Below are positions 15,606 to 21,331 of a stretch of 21,331 bases of DNA, one piece after another. Origin of the DNA: an uncultured Actinomycetes bacterium (GTDB lineage Bacteria > Actinomycetota > Actinomycetes > S36-B12 > UBA5976). How positions within the stretch are numbered: the stretch's first letter is position 1; each line of letters starts with the position of its first letter. The DNA lies in assembly GCA_903925705.1 (NCBI GenBank), contig CAIYGJ010000206.1, forward strand, positions 1-21,331, in the 5' to 3' direction. The notes beneath the pieces are model-generated. The model searched no databases and was not told where the DNA came from. It was given only the letters and a program-made list of their open reading frames with translations. Made by a program: the position numbers and the translations under genes.

Positions 15606-16547
15606 ATGTCTCAAGACATCAACGATGTAATCATTATCGGCTCCGGCCCAGCTGGATATACCGCTGCAATTTATGCTGCTCGAGCACAACTAAAGCCAAT
15701 TGTTTTCGAAGGTGCTGTTACTGCTGGTGGCGCACTGATGAATACAACTGAGGTTGAAAATTTTCCTGGTTTTCAGGACGGAATCATGGGACCTGCGCTC
15801 ATGGAAAACATGCGCGCCCAAGCCGTTAAATTTGGCGCAAATTTGATTACTGATGATGTGACGTCTGCCAACCTAACTGGCGATGTGAAAACAGTTGTTG
15901 ATGGTGAAGGTCGCGAATACAAAGCGCATTCGATTATTTTGGCAACCGGTTCCAGTTATCGAGAACTTGGAATTGAAAACGAAAAGCGACTTTCTGGCCA
16001 CGGTGTTTCTTGGTGTGCAACTTGCGACGGATTTTTCTTCCGTGATCAAGACATTGCTGTTGTTGGTGGTGGCGATTCAGCTGTCGAAGAAGCGACGTTC
16101 TTAACGCGCTTTGCAAAGAGCGTAACGATGATCCACCGCCGTGGTGAACTTCGCGCGAGCAAAATCATGGCCGAGCGGGCGCATAACGATCCAAAAATAA
16201 ACTTTGCCTGGAATAGCGAAGTCAGCGAATTGCATGGAGACGCAAAATTATCTGGTGTCACGATTCGCGACATTAATACCGGAGACACTCGCGAACTTTC
16301 TGTTACCGGTTTGTTTGTGGCAATCGGACATGATCCACGTTCCGAATTACTAAAGGGGCAAGTTGATCTTGATCCTGCTGGTTATGTGCTTACTGGAGCC
16401 GGCACAACTGCGACAAATCTTTCTGGAGTTTTCGCATGCGGCGACTTAGTTGACCATACTTACCGTCAGGCAATCACGGCTGCCGGAACTGGTTGCAGCG
16501 CCGCACTTGATGCCGAGCGCTATCTCTCAAGTCTGCACAGTAAGTAA
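15606..16547 (+). CDS. trxB: Thioredoxin reductase (NADPH)
   Basis: A cytosolic flavoenzyme that passes electrons from NADPH to thioredoxin. The 313 residues show the FAD motif GSGPAG (12-17), the redox pair CATC (C137, C140) in SWCATCDGFFF, the NADPH motif GGGDSAVEEATFLTRFA (154 onwards), the HRRGELRA phosphate-binding segment, and the C-terminal FAD segment FACGDLVDHTYRQAITAAGTG. Length is normal for the low-molecular-weight form. It precedes trxA by 78 bases. In M. tuberculosis sigM and rsmA lie between mviN and trxB2; here nothing but a 101-base gap separates it from the pseudokinase gene. Confidence 0.97.
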   Translation: MSQDINDVIIIGSGPAGYTAAIYAARAQLKPIVFEGAVTAGGALMNTTEVENFPGFQDGIMGPALMENMRAQAVKFGANLITDDVTSANLTGDVKTVVDGEGREYKAHSIILATGSSYRELGIENEKRLSGHGVSWCATCDGFFFRDQDIAVVGGGDSAVEEATFLTRFAKSVTMIHRRGELRASKIMAERAHNDPKINFAWNSEVSELHGDAKLSGVTIRDINTGDTRELSVTGLFVAIGHDPRSELLKGQVDLDPAGYVLTGAGTTATNLSGVFACGDLVDHTYRQAITAAGTGCSAALDAERYLSSLHSK

Positions 16548-16615
16548 TTCATCACTTATTCAATAAACCAAGGGGTTAATCGCTAACCACTTATGCTTGA
16601 ATCACTAGCAACAAT

Positions 16616-16620
16616 AGGAG
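16616..16620 (+). promoter_or_regulatory. Ribosome-binding site (AGGAG) that decides the trxA start
   Basis: AGGAG ends 5 bases before ATG 16626. The frame is open back to an ATG at 16593, but this site lies inside that longer reading and favours 16626. Confidence 0.75.
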
Positions 16621-16625
16621 TAATA

Positions 16626-16949
16626 ATGGGCGCAACTGCAGCCGTAACAGATGCATCGTTTGCTAACGATGTATTGATGAGTGACAAACCAGTACTGGTT
16701 GATTTTTGGGCTGAATGGTGTGGCCCTTGCAAAATGATCGGTCCAATTTTGGAAGAGATTGCTGCCGCACATGGCGACAAACTAACAATCTTGAAATTAA
16801 ACGTTGACGAGAATCCCGCCACCGCTGCTAACTACGGCGTTACCTCGATTCCAACAATGAACGTTTATCAAAATGGTGAGATTGTAAAGCAGATCATTGG
16901 TGCAAAGCCAAAAGCAGCTTTACTTTCAGATCTTGCTGAGTTCATTTAA
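16626..16949 (+). CDS. trxA: Thioredoxin
   Basis: A small cytosolic dithiol protein reduced by TrxB. The 107 residues carry the active site WCGPC (31-35) in DFWAEWCGPCKMIGPILEEIA, the cis-proline in TSIPTMNVY and the C-terminal GAKPKAALLSDL helix. ATG 16626 is chosen over 16593 from the AGGAG ribosome site and from the normal thioredoxin length. It lies 78 bases after trxB and 7 bases before cwlM, so trxB-trxA-cwlM probably form one transcript. Confidence 0.97.
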   Translation: MGATAAVTDASFANDVLMSDKPVLVDFWAEWCGPCKMIGPILEEIAAAHGDKLTILKLNVDENPATAANYGVTSIPTMNVYQNGEIVKQIIGAKPKAALLSDLAEFI

Positions 16950-16956
16950 GTAACTA

Positions 16957-18042
16957 ATGACAGTAACGATCCTGCGACGCGGCGATCAAGGGCCGGCCGT
17001 AACAGAGGTTCGTGATCGATTAGTTCGTCTTGGGCTCTTAAGTTCAAACGCCAGCGCAGCAGAAGATGTTTTCGATGACATCTTGCTTGCTGCGCTGCGT
17101 TATTTCCAGCAAACGCGTGGTTTAACTGTTGATGGTTTAGTAGGCCCGCAGACTTTTCGAAGGCTTGATGAAGCGCGCTGGAAAATTGGGGATCGGGTTT
17201 TAAGTTTTTCACCTGGTCACGTAATACATGGCGAAGATGTTGCGCAATTACAACAGCGATTAATTGAATTAGGTTTTGCACTAGATCGCGTAGATGGAAT
17301 TTTTGCAAAAAGTACAGATTCTGCGGTACGTGAATTCCAACTTAATGTTGGCCTCGACGTCGACGGTATCTGCGGCCCCGCGTTCTTTCGCGCCTTTCAG
17401 AGATTGGCTCGCACAATTGCTGGCGGTAGCCAAGAGCACTTACGTGAACTTTCAACGGTTGCTAATTTTGGTAAGAATCGAACTGTTGAAACGTGCTCGA
17501 TTTTACTCGATCCTAGTGATCTTGAAGTTCAACTAGTTGGCAGTGAATTTTCACATGCTGACATTTGTTGGGACGTTGCCTCTCGTCTCGAAGGGCGCCT
17601 GGGCGCAATGGGCACATTGGTCCTGATGACTCGGCCACAATCTGGTCGTGTGGATGGCGAACGCACCCGCGCCAGCCTTGCCAACGAAAGCAACGTTGAC
17701 TTGATTATTGGCTTGGGCCTAGATCAGCACGAAAACCCGCTGGCTCAGGGCGTTGCCTCTTACTACTTCGGCCATCAGTACTCCCGCTCTGCCACCGGCA
17801 TGAGATTGGCTGAAATTGTGCAGGAAGAAATCAGTTCCCGGACTCAGCTAACAGATTCGAAGTTTCATGCAAAAACCTGGGATTTGTTGCGCCTTACTCG
17901 AATGCCAAGCATCAAAGTTGAGTTGGGTTATGCCACTAGCCCACACGACCGTGCACTTTTATCTCAAGCTGGAACCCGCGACGATATCGCCGCCGGACTA
18001 AGTTCTGCAATCACCAGAATTCTGGCTCCAAGAATCGGTTAG
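16957..18042 (+). CDS. cwlM: CwlM-type amidase homologue with degenerate zinc site (probable cytoplasmic peptidoglycan regulator)
   Basis: The 361-residue protein has no signal peptide. It contains two peptidoglycan-binding repeats (about 11-70 and 91-150, with GLTVDGLVGPQTF and LDVDGICGPAFF) and an Amidase_3 domain (about 181-356). The catalytic site looks broken. The usual DPGHGG reads DPSDLE (185-190), losing the first zinc histidine, and IHAN reads LGLD (253-256), losing the second. A glutamate near 197 and the catalytic-type VELGY (E322) remain. This fits mycobacterial CwlM (Rv3915), a cytoplasmic homologue that, when phosphorylated, stimulates MurA. This protein ends directly after the amidase fold (ILAPRIG), so the C-terminal phosphothreonine tail known from mycobacteria seems to be missing. 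It starts 7 bases after trxA. Confidence 0.88.
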   Translation: MTVTILRRGDQGPAVTEVRDRLVRLGLLSSNASAAEDVFDDILLAALRYFQQTRGLTVDGLVGPQTFRRLDEARWKIGDRVLSFSPGHVIHGEDVAQLQQRLIELGFALDRVDGIFAKSTDSAVREFQLNVGLDVDGICGPAFFRAFQRLARTIAGGSQEHLRELSTVANFGKNRTVETCSILLDPSDLEVQLVGSEFSHADICWDVASRLEGRLGAMGTLVLMTRPQSGRVDGERTRASLANESNVDLIIGLGLDQHENPLAQGVASYYFGHQYSRSATGMRLAEIVQEEISSRTQLTDSKFHAKTWDLLRLTRMPSIKVELGYATSPHDRALLSQAGTRDDIAAGLSSAITRILAPRIG

Positions 18043-18043
18043 T

Positions 18044-18073
18044 TATTAAATGTGACCTGAGTCACATTTAATA
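18044..18073. terminator. Perfect 13-bp palindrome between cwlM and parB: bidirectional terminator or CRP/GlxR-like site
   Basis: The arms TATTAAATGTGAC (18044-18056) and GTCACATTTAATA (18061-18073) are fully complementary around CTGA. The hairpin begins 2 bases after the cwlM stop, in the gap between two convergent genes, where a two-way terminator is expected. No clear T-run follows on either strand. The core also reads TGTGA-N6-TCACA, the consensus of CRP/GlxR sites. Confidence 0.6.
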
Positions 18074-18079
18074 TTCCTA

Positions 18080-18098
18080 CACAGGTTGTCAACATGTG
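18080..18098. repeat. Imperfect inverted repeat downstream of parB
   Basis: CACAGGTTG and CAACATGTG are complementary around a single central base except for one mismatch. It lies 11 bases past the parB stop on the minus strand, so it could contribute to 3'-end formation. No T-run is present. Confidence 0.3.
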
Positions 18099-18108
18099 TG
18101 TAAGTGAA

Positions 18109-19185
18109 TTATTTAAGCGGTTCGCCAAACATTCCACGTTGCTTTGGATCAATAACCTCAACGATTCTTTGCAAATCTTCCAAGGTGGCAAACTCAATGA
18201 TGACTTTGCCACGAGACTTACCGACCTGGACCGTGACTCTGGTGTCTAGGCGATCAGATAGCCGGTCTCCCATGGACTTAAGGCCAGGAGCACTGATCTT
18301 GCCGCCTGACTTCTTGGAAGTTGGCTTAGCTGGTTTCTCGTCTTGGCCAAGGGAAACAATTTCTTCCACAGTTCGTACCGAAAGACCTTCGGCAACAATT
18401 CGGCTAGCTAAGCGTTCGATCGCACCTTGGTCTTTGAGCCCAAGCAGCGCTCTGGCATGGCCTGCTGAAATGACGCCGGCTGCAACGCGCCGTTGTACTG
18501 CAAGTGGCAGGTTCAGGAGTCGAAGGGTATTGGAGATTTGTGGCCGGGATCGACCTAACCGGGTTGCTAGTTCATCTTGGGTGCCGCCAAAATCTTCTAA
18601 TAATTGCTTATATGCAGCAGCTTCTTCTAGTGGAGTTAGGGCAGCGCGATGAAGGTTTTCCAGCAACGCATCTCGAAGCATTTGGTCATCTGCAGTCTCG
18701 CGGATTAAGGCCGGAATCGTTTTAAATCCTGCTTTTTTGGTGGCACGCAGACGGCGCTCGCCTGCAACAAGCTCGTATCCCCCACCAGTTGCTGGGCGCA
18801 CCACGATTGGTTGCAGTAAGCCAACTTCTTGGATCGAATGAACCAATTCAGCTAGAGCCTCGTCATCAAATACCTGACGCGGTTGTTGCGCATTTGGAAC
18901 AATCGAGCGAACCGGTAGTTCGGCGAAAGTTAGTCCCGCAATTGCGGTCGGCGCTTGACTAGTGCCTTGGGCTGTCGGAACAGTTGCACCTGACTTGGCG
19001 GATGCTTTCGCGGCTGGTTTTGCATTCGATTTAGTGGCAGGAATGGCTTTTTTTGGCGCAGTACCGGCTGTTTTCTTTGCTGGTTTGGCACCAGTTCCAG
19101 TCTTTGGATTTTGGCTGGCTGTTTCACGTGAAACATCCGGGATCAAGGCTCCTAAGCCACGGCCGAGGCTTTGTCGTTTTGCCAT
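18109..19185 (-). CDS. parB: Chromosome partitioning protein ParB (CTPase clamp)
   Basis: It binds parS and spreads as a CTP-dependent clamp, working with ParA in origin segregation. The 358 residues start with the ParA-contact motif LGRGLGALIP (7-16). The CTP-binding motif GERRLRA (142-148), LLENLHR (174-180), a helix-turn-helix (about 203-222, DELATRLGRSRPQISNTLRLL) and a C-terminal dimerisation domain (about 300-345) follow. Between residues 24 and 70 lies a Lys/Ala/Pro-rich linker resembling histone H1 tails, longer than in many ParBs. The gene contains a perfect parS that encodes VSRET (18-22). ATG 19185 lies 4 bases after the parA stop, with AGAAGGG as ribosome site inside the end of parA, so parA-parB are translated as an operon. 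Confidence 0.97.
   Translation of the reverse strand: MAKRQSLGRGLGALIPDVSRETASQNPKTGTGAKPAKKTAGTAPKKAIPATKSNAKPAAKASAKSGATVPTAQGTSQAPTAIAGLTFAELPVRSIVPNAQQPRQVFDDEALAELVHSIQEVGLLQPIVVRPATGGGYELVAGERRLRATKKAGFKTIPALIRETADDQMLRDALLENLHRAALTPLEEAAAYKQLLEDFGGTQDELATRLGRSRPQISNTLRLLNLPLAVQRRVAAGVISAGHARALLGLKDQGAIERLASRIVAEGLSVRTVEEIVSLGQDEKPAKPTSKKSGGKISAPGLKSMGDRLSDRLDTRVTVQVGKSRGKVIIEFATLEDLQRIVEVIDPKQRGMFGEPLK
19120..19135. promoter_or_regulatory. parS: Perfect parS site inside parB
   Basis: TGTTTCACGTGAAACA matches the bacterial parS consensus at all 16 positions. It lies in the 5' part of parB and is read in that frame as VSRET. parS sites within parB genes are known, for example in Bacillus subtilis spo0J. 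Confidence 0.97.
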
Positions 19186-19189
19186 TACA

Positions 19190-20077
19190 TTAACCCTTCT
19201 GCTTACGTTCGGTGATTTCTCGCGCTGCGGCTAGATACGCCACTGCCCCAGTTGATCCTGGGTCATAAGTCATTACAGATTGCCCAAATGATGGGGCTTC
19301 CGCAACGTAGATAGACCTTGGAATGACGGTTTCCAAGACTTTTTTACCAAAGTATCCGCGGACTTCTTGGACCACTGAGGCTGAAAGGTTGGTTGTGGAG
19401 TTGTACATCGTAAGCAAAATAGTGCTTACTTCCAGCTCTGGATTTAGCCGCTCTTTGGCGAATTCGATGGTTCGTAACAACTGTTGGACGCCCTCAAGTG
19501 CATAAAATTCACACTGGATTGGGATCAATACTTCTTTTACTGCAGCCAGGGCATTTATTGTTAGCATTCCCAGGCTCGGTGGGCAGTCAATGAAAACGTA
19601 GTCCATTTCATGTTCTGCCAGAAAGTCCGCCAAAGCCGCCTTTAGTAGGAATGGGCGCTTAGCTTCAGCCACAGTGGAAATAAGTTCGATATCTGCGCCT
19701 GCTAAATCTAAAGTAGCCGGCAAAACCCAAAGGGAGTCAAAGCCCTCGGCTGCGCTCATCATGTCTGCAATTGCTTCGCCATCTAGCAAAACATCAAAGG
19801 ATCCACTTGCATCCTCATAGTGATCTATGCCAAATGCAGTACTGGCATTTCCCTGTGGATCAAGGTCAATTACTAGAACATTAAGTCCCGCCAGAGCCAT
19901 AGATGCGGCAAGGTTTACGGCCGAAGTTGTCTTACCCACGCCACCTTTTTGGTTGGCAATCGTAATAATTCTGGTGTGTTTTGGCTTTGCAAAAGTGCCT
20001 TTTAGTCCACGTCGAACGTAGACCGCTGCGGCAGCTGCGGCAGCTAAAGGTGTGTCTTCATCATCGGCGTAAGCCAT
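19190..20077 (-). CDS. parA: Chromosome partitioning ATPase ParA
   Basis: A Walker-type ATPase that binds the nucleoid when ATP-loaded and drives origin separation with ParB. The 295 residues have the deviant Walker A KGGVGKTT (44-51) with the signature first lysine, DLDPQGNAS (A' motif, from D71) and Walker B YVFIDCPPSLG. EVLIPIQCEFYALEGVQQLL and FGQSVMTYDPGSTGAVAY follow. A short N-terminal extension contains DDEDTPLAAAAAAAVYVRR, an acidic then poly-alanine stretch of a kind found in actinobacterial ParA. ATG 20077 has a TAGGTT box 6 bases upstream and no strong ribosome site, which suggests its own leaderless promoter besides readthrough from rsmG. Confidence 0.96.
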   Translation of the reverse strand: MAYADDEDTPLAAAAAAAVYVRRGLKGTFAKPKHTRIITIANQKGGVGKTTSAVNLAASMALAGLNVLVIDLDPQGNASTAFGIDHYEDASGSFDVLLDGEAIADMMSAAEGFDSLWVLPATLDLAGADIELISTVAEAKRPFLLKAALADFLAEHEMDYVFIDCPPSLGMLTINALAAVKEVLIPIQCEFYALEGVQQLLRTIEFAKERLNPELEVSTILLTMYNSTTNLSASVVQEVRGYFGKKVLETVIPRSIYVAEAPSFGQSVMTYDPGSTGAVAYLAAAREITERKQKG

Positions 20078-20083
20078 TTTGCC

Positions 20084-20089
20084 AACCTA
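20084..20089 (-). promoter_or_regulatory. Candidate -10 box (TAGGTT) for parA-parB
   Basis: On the minus strand, TAGGTT ends 6 bases before ATG 20077, in the 75-base rsmG-parA gap. A leaderless parAB transcript is suggested. The -35 region is weak. Confidence 0.38.
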
Positions 20090-20152
20090 ATTTCTTAACC
20101 CCAGTATTACTAACTTGAGTCTTAAGCGTAGGGCAAATGCCTGACGCTGATG

Positions 20153-20749
20153 TTAGGTGGTCACCCGAACTACGGTTGTCTGTGGATCAACCACGCCTTC
20201 TCCACAAAGAACGATTTCTGCCTTGCGACCCTTGAGAATATCCGCAGCTTCGGCAATTTCAGTGGCCGCTGAACTTCCCTTCATCGCCAGAATCTGTCCG
20301 CCTTTTGCGGTCAAAGGTAAAGACCAGGTAAGAAGTTTTCCAAGCGGCGCAACAGCTCGAGCCGTGACCACTGGCGCAGTATGACCTTTAAGTTCCTCGG
20401 CTCGGCCCCGCATAACAGTTACTCGCGCAGTTATGCCAAGGTCTGCTGCTACTTCAGTTAAGAATTCAGATCTGCGCATTAGTGGCTCAATTAAGCCAAT
20501 TGTGATGTCCGGCCTAACTATGGCAAGGACCAAGCCTGGCAGTCCCGCGCCACTGCCAATGTCGAAAACCTTTGAATTAAGAGGAATAAGTTCTTCAACC
20601 ACAGCGCAGTTGGAAATATGCCGATCCCAGATTCGATCAACTTCGCGTGGGCCCAAGAACCCACGCTCTACGCCTGCTCCGGCTAACCAATGAGCGAATC
20701 GGGCAAGGTTTTCCGCAGCATCTGGGTAAACCTCGGTGATCTCTTTCAC
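20153..20749 (-). CDS. rsmG: 16S rRNA (guanine-527-N7)-methyltransferase
   Basis: This S-adenosylmethionine-dependent enzyme methylates G527 of 16S rRNA; its loss gives low-level streptomycin resistance in several bacteria. The 198 residues show the RsmG signatures: DRIWDRHISNCAVV (38-51), the SAM-binding motif VFDIGSGAGLPG (61-72), IEPLMRRSEFL (87-97), RGRAEEL and TARAVAPLGKLLTW. It starts at GTG 20749 with no clear ribosome site; the nearest upstream feature is a parS-like site about 20 bases away. It sits between khpB and parA, the conserved origin order (Rv3919c position in M. tuberculosis). Confidence 0.95.
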   Translation of the reverse strand: MKEITEVYPDAAENLARFAHWLAGAGVERGFLGPREVDRIWDRHISNCAVVEELIPLNSKVFDIGSGAGLPGLVLAIVRPDITIGLIEPLMRRSEFLTEVAADLGITARVTVMRGRAEELKGHTAPVVTARAVAPLGKLLTWSLPLTAKGGQILAMKGSSAATEIAEAADILKGRKAEIVLCGEGVVDPQTTVVRVTT

Positions 20750-20769
20750 TTAATCAGGCTTTCGATAAA

Positions 20770-20785
20770 TGTTTCACGTGAAACG
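20770..20785. promoter_or_regulatory. parS: parS site (15 of 16) between rsmG and khpB, with an extra half site
   Basis: TGTTTCACGTGAAACG differs from consensus only in the last base. A further copy of the half CGTGAAAC follows at 20784-20791, reaching the khpB stop codon. It fills most of the 41-base gap upstream of rsmG. Confidence 0.93.
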
Positions 20786-20790
20786 TGAAA

Positions 20791-21258
20791 CTAGGCTGGC
20801 AGAACCACAATTCGACGCTTTGGCTCTTCGCCCTTAGAAACGCTGGATGCGCCCGCTTCGCCAACTGCGTCGTGAATTACTTTTCGCTCAAAAGCGTTCA
20901 TCGGCTTTAGTTCAACTTCTTCGCCAGTCTCAATTGCTTTAGCTGCAGCTTCTTTTGCAACCTCAACTAATTTGGCCTTTACCGCTGCCCGATGACCTGA
21001 GATGTCAAGCATTAGCCGGGAGCGCTCGCCAGTTTCGCGGGTTACTGCAAGACGAGTTAGCTCTTGGATCGCATCTAGAACTTCACCTTTTTTACCCACA
21101 AGTTGAGCTAGGTCGGCGCCAACAATGCTGACCGTGGCGCGATCATTTTCAACATCCATATCAATGTCGCCATCAAGGTCAGCGATATCTAGTAAGCCTT
21201 CTAGGTAGTCAGCGGCGATTTCGCCTTCTTGTTCAAGTAGTGAGAGTTTTTCAGCCAT
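20791..21258 (-). CDS. khpB: RNA-binding protein KhpB (Jag), KH and R3H domains
   Basis: A cytoplasmic RNA-binding protein found next to yidC near the origin. The 155 residues contain a KH domain with the GKKG loop (55-58) in VGADLAQLVGKKGEVLDAIQ, and an R3H domain with R125 and H129 in RKVIHDAV. The family ending SKGEEPKRRIVVLP is present. The N-terminal Jag-N domain of firmicutes is missing, as is usual in actinobacteria; an acidic helix (1-35) takes its place. In firmicutes KhpB forms a pair with KhpA and affects cell elongation and division. ATG 21258 follows GAAAGG at about 10 bases. yidC is expected upstream, outside the window. Confidence 0.94.
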   Translation of the reverse strand: MAEKLSLLEQEGEIAADYLEGLLDIADLDGDIDMDVENDRATVSIVGADLAQLVGKKGEVLDAIQELTRLAVTRETGERSRLMLDISGHRAAVKAKLVEVAKEAAAKAIETGEEVELKPMNAFERKVIHDAVGEAGASSVSKGEEPKRRIVVLPA

Positions 21259-21318
21259 TTTGTTTGGCCTTTCTGTGTTGGAAATCTATTTTTGATAGTT
21301 AATTTGGGTAGTTGCTTA

Positions 21319-21331
21319 GTTTCACGTGAAA
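21319..21331. promoter_or_regulatory. parS: parS site cut by the window edge
   Basis: GTTTCACGTGAAA at the last 13 bases matches positions 2-14 of the parS consensus; the first base is A instead of T, and the last two lie outside. It is in the region upstream of khpB. Confidence 0.85.

Noticed and set aside
16570..16590. Short inverted repeat GGTTA/TAACC between trxB and trxA as a terminator
   Set aside because: Only a 5-bp stem with no T-run; likely chance.
16593..16625. ATG at 16593 as the trxA start
   Set aside because: The AGGAG ribosome site for 16626 lies inside this extension, and thioredoxin length is normal from 16626.
18104..18652. 182-residue plus-strand open frame opposite parB
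   Set aside because: Antisense shadow with Ser/Arg/Pro-rich composition; parB has clear functional motifs across the same bases.
20760..21331. oriC / DnaA boxes at the right end
   Set aside because: The gene order implies oriC is near, but I saw no cluster of TTATCCACA-like boxes inside the window.
1..21331. Mobile element, phage or defence island
   Set aside because: No transposase, integrase, terminal repeats, CRISPR repeats or tRNA attachment site was seen; the gene order is the conserved actinobacterial origin region.

Overview
The window reads as a low-to-mid-GC, compact actinobacterial chromosome segment just to one side of the replication origin. The gene content (mycobacterial/streptomycete-type cell-wall genes, inositol phosphate synthase, DUF5318, DUF6049, a pseudokinase next to MurJ, a CwlM-type amidase homologue) is actinobacterial. 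The AT-leaning composition, short intergenic gaps and touching convergent genes suggest a streamlined free-living lineage, for example freshwater Nanopelagicales-like actinobacteria. That lineage guess is inference. No stretch of more than 300 bases lacks a gene. I saw no tRNA, rRNA, CRISPR array or insertion sequence.

Layout, left to right. (1) Positions 1-496 hold the 3' part of an endonuclease IV (nfo). (2) A plus-strand pair follows: a FemABX peptidyltransferase and an alanine-racemase-fold protein. They run convergently into a minus-strand pair of a DUF5318 zinc-ribbon protein and a class A penicillin-binding protein with one PASTA domain. (3) Divergent from that pair is a PadR regulator followed by ino1. 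A near-perfect 14-bp-arm palindrome lies in the shared upstream region, and ino1 ends in a strong intrinsic terminator. (4) Next are an MFS transporter and, convergent with it and overlapping at the stop codons, the CCA-adding enzyme. (5) From a divergent start comes a long plus-strand block: DUF6049 membrane-anchored protein, murJ, a pseudokinase/discoidin-like membrane protein, trxB, trxA and cwlM. (6) From the other side, transcribed leftwards, come khpB (jag), rsmG, parA and parB, the conserved origin-flanking cluster, with three parS sites. The third is cut by the right edge. yidC, rnpA, rpmH and dnaA/oriC are expected just beyond the right end.

Functionally this is mostly a cell-envelope control region attached to the chromosome-segregation cluster. 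The FemABX enzyme modifies the lipid II stem peptide, MurJ flips lipid II, and the class A PBP polymerises and crosslinks it. In mycobacteria the MurJ-linked pseudokinase and CwlM adjust lipid II flipping and precursor supply. The order from pcnA to jag closely follows Mycobacterium tuberculosis Rv3907c-Rv3920c, without mutT4, sigM/rsmA and the gene between cwlM and parB. The padR-ino1/DUF5318-ponA part follows Rv0046c-Rv0050. In M. tuberculosis these two blocks flank the origin on opposite sides. Here they are joined on one side, as I recall for Streptomyces.

I did not find a clear, wholly undescribed system. The most interesting signals are the PadR-type palindrome, a recurrent TANNNT box 6-7 bases before start codons that suggests leaderless mRNAs, a CRP/GlxR-like palindrome in the cwlM-parB gap, the degenerate catalytic sites in the pseudokinase and CwlM, and the FemABX/racemase-fold gene pair.
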